NCBI GenBank assembly: GCA_043758755.1
Contig: JAYVMW010000062.1
Location: 1-64,000, forward strand
Source of the DNA: Solimicrobium sp043758755
GTDB lineage: Bacteria; Pseudomonadota; Gammaproteobacteria; Burkholderiales; Burkholderiaceae_D
DNA: 64,000 bases
Direction of reading: 5' to 3'
Notes under the pieces: generated by a model
What the model was told of the DNA's origin: nothing
Database searches by the model: none
Seen by the model: the letters and a program-made list of their open reading frames with translations, nothing else
Position numbers and translations under genes: made by a program
In this document: piece after piece, positions 59,686 through 64,000 of the stretch
How the letters are laid out: every line of letters starts with the position of its first letter
Numbering within the stretch: the stretch's first letter is position 1

Positions 59686-60762
59686 ATGAGCATACAAACC
59701 GACCAATTTGCCGATCCGAATCCGCGCATCATCACGCCCGAACCTGTGTCAAAACAGGAAGAGGTGATTGAACGCGCGCTGCGGCCCAAACAGCTCGACG
59801 AATATGTTGGTCAGGAAAAAATCCGTGCCCAGCTGGAAATTTTTATTGCCGCAGCCAGAATGCGCAGCGAAGCGCTGGACCACACCTTACTGTTCGGCCC
59901 GCCCGGTCTGGGCAAGACCACACTGGCACACATCATCGCCCGCGAGATGGGCGTCAATCTGCGCCAGACTTCCGGGCCGGTGCTGGAACGCCCCGGTGAT
60001 CTGGCCGCCATCCTGACCAATCTGGAAGCCAACGATGTGCTGTTCATCGATGAAATTCACCGTCTTTCTCCGGTCGTGGAAGAAATTCTGTATCCGGCGC
60101 TGGAAGACTACCAGATCGATATCATGATCGGAGAAGGACCGGCAGCGCGTTCCGTAAAGCTTGATCTGCAGCCGTTCACGCTGGTTGGCGCCACCACCCG
60201 TGCCGGCATGCTGACCAATCCGCTGCGCGACCGCTTCGGGATCGTGGCGCGGCTCGAATTCTATAACGCCGAAGAACTCACCAAAATCGTCACCCGTTCG
60301 GCGGCGCTGCTCGGTGCGCCGATCGACGCCAACGGTGCCTATGAAATCGCCAAACGGGCCCGTGGCACCCCGCGCATTGCCAACCGGCTGCTGCGCCGGG
60401 TGCGCGACTATGCCGAAGTCAAACACGACGGGCAGATCGGCCAGTCGGTGGCGGACGCGGCACTGAAAATGCTGGATGTCGACAAACTCGGCTTTGACCT
60501 GATGGACCGCAAACTGCTCGAAGCAGTGCTGTTCAAATTCAATGGCGGGCCGGTCGGTGTTGACAATCTGGCTGCAGCCATCGGTGAAGAACGCGACACC
60601 ATCGAAGACGTGCTGGAACCGTTTCTGATCCAGCAGGGTTTTTTGCAGCGCACCCCGCGTGGCCGGATCGCCACGCCCAGCGCCTACCAGCATTTCGGGC
60701 TCACCCCGCCATCATCAGGAATGATGAATGATTTATGGTCAGCACCCCAACCTCAGGAATAA
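59686..60762 (+). CDS. ruvB: Holliday junction DNA helicase RuvB
   Basis: The AAA+ motor of branch migration, 358 residues. It has RPKQLDEYVGQEKIR, Walker A LLFGPPGLGKTTLA (about 67-80), Walker B VLFIDEIHRLSP (about 120-131) and sensor I in LVGATTRAGML. Sensor II/arginine is in the RGTPRIANRLLRRVRDYAE stretch, and the C-terminal winged helix ends GRIATPSAYQHFGL. The next gene starts 10 bp after its stop on the same strand and may be read from the same transcript. Confidence 0.98.
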   Translation: MSIQTDQFADPNPRIITPEPVSKQEEVIERALRPKQLDEYVGQEKIRAQLEIFIAAARMRSEALDHTLLFGPPGLGKTTLAHIIAREMGVNLRQTSGPVLERPGDLAAILTNLEANDVLFIDEIHRLSPVVEEILYPALEDYQIDIMIGEGPAARSVKLDLQPFTLVGATTRAGMLTNPLRDRFGIVARLEFYNAEELTKIVTRSAALLGAPIDANGAYEIAKRARGTPRIANRLLRRVRDYAEVKHDGQIGQSVADAALKMLDVDKLGFDLMDRKLLEAVLFKFNGGPVGVDNLAAAIGEERDTIEDVLEPFLIQQGFLQRTPRGRIATPSAYQHFGLTPPSSGMMNDLWSAPQPQE

Positions 60763-60772
60763 ACCAGACCCG

Positions 60773-61603
60773 ATGCTATCGCTTACCCAGGCCGACCTCT
60801 ATGCTGAGCAGTTATTGACTGTGCGTTCCCAAGCCCAGATGTGCGAACCGTTTCCGGACAGCGCACAGATCAGTCTGGAGGACGCCTACCTGATCGCGCG
60901 CCAGATTCAGAACAAGCGCGTGCAGGATGGCGAGCGCCTGATCGGACGCAAAATCGCTTTTGCCAATCACACCCTGTTAAAAAAATACGGCAGGCTGGTA
61001 CCGACTCAGGGACTGATCTGGACCCCGTTGTTTGACAGCACGGTGCGCTTCATGCCTCAGAACTTCGGCACGCAAAGTCTGGAAGGCGCCATCCAGCCGC
61101 GCCTGGCCCCGGAAATTCTGTTCAAAATCGGTACCACGCCAGCCCGTGACGCAACTCTCGATGAACTGTCCGACTGTCTGGAATGGATGGCGCATGGTCT
61201 GGAAATCATGGTGTGTCCGTTCCCGGACTGGAAATTTGATACCGCCGACGCCATCGCCGCGTTTGCCTTGCATGGCGCCCTGCTGATTGGCGAACCGCAT
61301 CAGCTTTCCTCGACCGCGCGTCATCATCTCGGATCGATCCTGGCCAACACCTCGGTCTCACTGTCGTGCGACGCCACGCTGCTGTCCGCCGGTTATGGCA
61401 GTGACGTGACCGAAAGTCCGCTGCATGCACTGTGGCATCTGCAACAGCTGCTTAAAGATCAGAGCGGTTCGACCACGTTACAGGCCGGTGAAATCATCAG
61501 CACCGGCACCTGGACTGACCTGCCTTTCATCCACCCCGGGCAGACCTGGACCACCGCTTTTTCGGGCGCCAGCCTGGGCGGGCTTTCTATCGGCTTCACT
61601 TAA
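60773..61603 (+). CDS. 2-keto-4-pentenoate hydratase / fumarylacetoacetase-family protein
   Basis: A 276-residue protein from the ATG at 60773 (MLSLTQADLYAEQ); an upstream start inside ruvB is rejected. It has hydratase-like features: EDAYLIARQIQNKRVQDGERLIGRKIAF (about 34-61, with the family K-x-G motif shifted to GRKIAF), APEILFKIG (metal-binding Glu region) and TGTWTDLPFIHPGQ near the C-terminus. MhpD and related enzymes hydrate 2-hydroxy-penta-2,4-dienoate in aromatic meta-cleavage, but no other meta-cleavage gene is here. The exact activity is therefore unknown. Confidence 0.82.
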   Translation: MLSLTQADLYAEQLLTVRSQAQMCEPFPDSAQISLEDAYLIARQIQNKRVQDGERLIGRKIAFANHTLLKKYGRLVPTQGLIWTPLFDSTVRFMPQNFGTQSLEGAIQPRLAPEILFKIGTTPARDATLDELSDCLEWMAHGLEIMVCPFPDWKFDTADAIAAFALHGALLIGEPHQLSSTARHHLGSILANTSVSLSCDATLLSAGYGSDVTESPLHALWHLQQLLKDQSGSTTLQAGEIISTGTWTDLPFIHPGQTWTTAFSGASLGGLSIGFT

Positions 61604-61622
61604 CCACTTAAAGGAAATCAGC

Positions 61623-61988
61623 ATGTTTTTGGGCCTACGCACAGCGATTTATCCGGTCAGTGATTTGCAGAGTGCCAGACAATGGTATGCCAGCGTGATC
61701 GGGCAGGATCCGTATTTTGATCAGCCGTTTTATGTCGGATTTTCAGTGGGCGGTTTTGAACTTGGCCTGGTTCCGGACGGCACTCCGGGCGCGACCGGTG
61801 CCTATCCGGTGTGGGGTGTGGAAAACGCCGAGTTCGATCTGGCGCGCCTCATCGAACTCGGCGCCACCCTGCTCGAACCGGTCACCGATGTCGGCGACGG
61901 AATTCGGGTGGCCTGTGTGACCGATCCGTTTGGCAACCGGCTTGGCATTATTGAAAATCCGCACTTCCATCCCGGGGCGGTGCGTTAG
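61623..61988 (+). CDS. VOC/glyoxalase-superfamily protein
   Basis: A 121-residue single-domain member of the vicinal-oxygen-chelate fold, built from two beta-alpha-beta-beta-beta units (about 1-55 and 65-118). Conserved elements are YPVSDLQSARQWYASVIG (the unit-start motif) and VACVTDPFGNRLGIIENP (the unit-end motif). Metal-ligand positions are not complete enough to name a substrate. An AAAGGAAATC box precedes the ATG. It follows the hydratase-like gene by 19 bp and may be co-transcribed. It converges on the aldo/keto reductase. Confidence 0.85.
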   Translation: MFLGLRTAIYPVSDLQSARQWYASVIGQDPYFDQPFYVGFSVGGFELGLVPDGTPGATGAYPVWGVENAEFDLARLIELGATLLEPVTDVGDGIRVACVTDPFGNRLGIIENPHFHPGAVR

Positions 61989-61991
61989 CAA

Positions 61992-62867
61992 TCAAGGCGG
62001 TGGCGTACCGGTCGAGGCACTCCAGATTGCAAACCAGTGCGCGCGCGTCAGGGTAATATCCGCAGCGGCAACCGCTTCCCGGATTGCGGCGATCCGGCCG
62101 GAACCGGTCAGCACAATCGGACGCGATGGGTGCTGCAGCAACCATGCATAAACCAGCGTGGTGCTCGATACACCATAGTGCTGTGCCAGTTGATTCAGTG
62201 TGACTCGCAACCGTGACGCCTGATCGGTATGTTCAGTGAACAACCGGCCGCCAGCCAGAGCCGACCAGATCATCGGTGCCAGCGCGCGCTGCTGGCACTG
62301 ATCAAGCGTACCATCATGCAGTGGGGCCAGATGCAGTGGCGACAGCTCAACCTGATTGGTCACCAGCGGTATGCGGGAATTCAACAGTTCAAACTGGGCC
62401 GGGGTGAAATTCGACACACCGAAATGGCGCACTTTTCCTGCCTCTTGCAATCGAGTAAATGCAGCAGCAACTTCATCGGCCTGCATCAGCGGATCGGGCC
62501 GGTGTATCAGCAGCAGATCGACATAATCGGTGCCCATATCCTGCAGTGAATTGTTCAGCGCGCCGGTAATGTGCGCAGCACTGGTGTCGTAATGCGACGA
62601 CGATTGACCCAGTATGATGCCGCATTTGGTGACCAGCTCCATGCGGCAACGCAGTGCCGGCTCGAGCCGCAGGGCCTGGCCAAACGGCTTTTCGCTGCCG
62701 TAAATATCGGCATGATCTATGGTGGTCACGCCCAGCTCCAGTGCCTGTTTTATAAAATCCAGACGCTCGGAAGGTGTCATCTGCCAGGAACCGAGGCGCC
62801 ACATGCCAAGTGCAATCCGTGAAAACTCCGGGCCGGTGCTGCTTAACTGCTGTCGGGAAAGGGACAT
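61992..62867 (-). CDS. Aldo/keto reductase
   Basis: A 291-residue NAD(P)H-dependent TIM-barrel reductase. The catalytic tetrad is visible: Asp and Tyr in TIDHADIYGSEKPFG (about 50-64), Lys in ELVTKCG (about 77-83) and His in LLIHRPDPL (about 118-126). The YdhF/Tas-like sequence GVSNFTPAQFELL follows. Substrate specificity cannot be told. It is transcribed on minus, away from the TonB receptor, with a 215-bp divergent region between. Confidence 0.9.
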   Translation of the reverse strand: MSLSRQQLSSTGPEFSRIALGMWRLGSWQMTPSERLDFIKQALELGVTTIDHADIYGSEKPFGQALRLEPALRCRMELVTKCGIILGQSSSHYDTSAAHITGALNNSLQDMGTDYVDLLLIHRPDPLMQADEVAAAFTRLQEAGKVRHFGVSNFTPAQFELLNSRIPLVTNQVELSPLHLAPLHDGTLDQCQQRALAPMIWSALAGGRLFTEHTDQASRLRVTLNQLAQHYGVSSTTLVYAWLLQHPSRPIVLTGSGRIAAIREAVAAADITLTRAHWFAIWSASTGTPPP

Positions 62868-63082
62868 ATTGAAATATCAGGTAAAGTTGCAGAGGTGCAC
62901 ATTGTTGCTCATTTGCAGCCGCTCTGCACAGAAAAATCTTCCTGCCGGGTGGGGTTGCCAGCAATGTGTATAGGTAATTTTACTTAGGTACCAGGGTATA
63001 TCTCAGGATTGCCGTTGATTATGGCTCCTATCACACTGCTCCTCACAAAATGGACAAGCGCAACCACACAAGGGGAGTAACA

Positions 63083-64000
63083 ATGAAGGTTCAACGTACA
63101 CGTATTGCACTGGCTGTAACCCTGGCATTAACCAGCAGCCTGATGTCCGCGCATGCGCAACAGATCGATACAGGTTCGGCGCCTGCGCCAGACTTGGCCG
63201 AAGCGACTGTAGTGGTCACCGGCATTCGCGCCTCCATTGAACAGTCACTCAAACAAAAGCGCAATGCCGATTCCGTCATGGATGTGGTCAGCTCCGAAGA
63301 TATCGGCAAGCTGCCGGATAAAAACGTGGCCGATGCTGTCGAGCGTGTACCCGGTGTCAACATCAGTTCCGGTTCCGGTGGACAGGGTGGCTTTTCCGAA
63401 AATGACCGCGTCAGTATCCGCGGCACTAATCCAAGCCTGACCCAGACCACCGTCAACGGCCACTCGATTTCAACCGGCGACTGGTACATCGGCGACCAGC
63501 AGGGCACCGTCGGGCGCAGTGTCAGTTTTACCTTATTGCCGTCTGAGATCGTCGGTTCGGTTGAAGTGCAGAAAAGTTCCCAAGCTGATTTCATTGAAGG
63601 CGGCACCGCCGGCAACGTCAACATCGTGACCCGATTGCCGCTGGATTTCAAAAAGCAGCTGACCGTGGAAGCCACCGCGCAGGCCCTGTACGCCGATCTG
63701 CCGAACAAGACCCCCCCCCAGTTCAATGGTCTGATCAACTGGAAAAACGACAGCAACACACTGGGCGTGCTGGTTCAGGCGTTCTCTGAAAAACGCAATG
63801 AACGGCGCGACGGCCAGGAACTGTTCCTGCTCGGCTCCGGCTCAATTGCACCGACCACAACCCCGTCCGACCCGATCAACGCAGTCATCGCAGCGCACCC
63901 GGACTTGAACGGTGTGGCCTACCCGACCCAGATCGGTTCTGCCGCCTTTACCCAGACCAGTGCACGTACCGGCGCTCTGGTTGACGTACAGATGAAACCC
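63083..64000 (+). CDS. TonB-dependent receptor, N-terminal part (cut by window end)
   Basis: The frame stays open for 306 codons to the end of the window. It has a GGGGAG box before the ATG and a signal peptide (about 1-27, cleaving near SAHAQ). After a short linker come ATVVVTGIRASIEQSLKQKR (TonB-box-like start, about 45-65) and a plug domain. The plug has DIGKLPDKNVADAVERVPGV (about 82-101), VSIRGTNPSL and VEVQKSSQADFIEGGTAG, followed by the first strands of the barrel (NIVTRLPLDF). These fit the large TonB_rcpt_bac group often used for sugar or oligosaccharide uptake. Codons near 210 are written by a C9 tract (63711-63719). The rest lies outside the window, so substrate and integrity are unknown. 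Confidence 0.92.
   Translation, partial: MKVQRTRIALAVTLALTSSLMSAHAQQIDTGSAPAPDLAEATVVVTGIRASIEQSLKQKRNADSVMDVVSSEDIGKLPDKNVADAVERVPGVNISSGSGGQGGFSENDRVSIRGTNPSLTQTTVNGHSISTGDWYIGDQQGTVGRSVSFTLLPSEIVGSVEVQKSSQADFIEGGTAGNVNIVTRLPLDFKKQLTVEATAQALYADLPNKTPPQFNGLINWKNDSNTLGVLVQAFSEKRNERRDGQELFLLGSGSIAPTTTPSDPINAVIAAHPDLNGVAYPTQIGSAAFTQTSARTGALVDVQMKP

Noticed and set aside
63091..63759. 222-codon minus-strand frame over the TonB receptor start
   Set aside because: The plus strand is open to the window end with a signal peptide, plug motifs and a ribosome site; the minus frame has no domain.

Overview
The window looks like a chromosomal segment of a betaproteobacterium, most likely order Burkholderiales and close to the Oxalobacteraceae. 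This is inferred from gene content and order, not from a database search. The supporting blocks are lptD-surA-pdxA-rsmA, xseB-ispA-dxs, dusB-fis-purH-ruvC, pilT-pilU, and an S-adenosylhomocysteine (SAH) riboswitch ahead of ahcY and metF. Composition is moderate in GC, with clearly AT-richer intergenic spacers and an AT-richer left end. Nearly all of the sequence is ordinary, densely packed core genome.

Layout. Positions 1-1600 are the exception: an accessory scar next to an elongator tRNA-Met gene. It contains about four 21-23 bp repeats that resemble insertion-sequence end repeats, the first ~115 codons of a TOTE-type conflict-system primase, and a tyrosine integrase that has lost its catalytic C-terminus. 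The two broken genes meet head to head near position 495. Next come proC-yggS (minus), divergent pilT-pilU-gpo, and the methyl-cycle unit ahcY / 4-TM holin-like protein / metF (minus). That unit has an SAH riboswitch in its leader and a terminator-like hairpin just after ahcY. A PilZ protein, pth, a patatin-like lipase and a PAS histidine kinase with a C-terminal receiver follow. 13.4-18.7 kb holds glyQ-glyS-gmhB-plsC and a SprT/YgjP-like metalloprotease.

18.7-31 kb is envelope and quinone biology. lptD-surA-pdxA-rsmA on minus is divergent from amgK-murU-pepP-ubiH-ubiA on plus, and the YqjD/YqjE/YqjK trio follows. 30.8-33.7 kb carries a sulfurtransferase, an EamA transporter and an orphan Rieske oxygenase on minus, divergent from xseB-ispA-dxs. 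Then come a PduO-type corrinoid adenosyltransferase, a secreted DUF4124 protein, anmK, a MepM-like M23 endopeptidase, and the translationally coupled tyrS-dtd-phosphoglycerate mutase set. With AnmK, AmgK and MurU, the window encodes most of the MupP/AmgK/MurU muropeptide recycling route.

43.7-64 kb holds a membrane GGDEF cyclase and dusB-fis-purH-ruvC. About 9.8 kb of other genes then separates ruvC from ruvAB: a REC-DUF3369-HD-GYP regulator convergent with a GAF sensor kinase, a molybdenum hydroxylase operon (iorA-iorB) with a GlxA-type regulator, tcdA, pdxH and a 61-residue small protein. After ruvAB come a hydratase-family protein, a glyoxalase, an aldo/keto reductase, and a TonB-dependent receptor cut by the window end.

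The most unusual items are the decayed TOTE/integrase scar, the riboswitch-controlled ahcY transcript with its internal terminator, the ruvC/ruvAB split filled with c-di-GMP and Mo-enzyme genes, a 19-bp palindrome that recurs beside two convergent gene ends, and the Rieske oxygenase with an enlarged cluster loop. I found no intact, previously undescribed multi-gene system.
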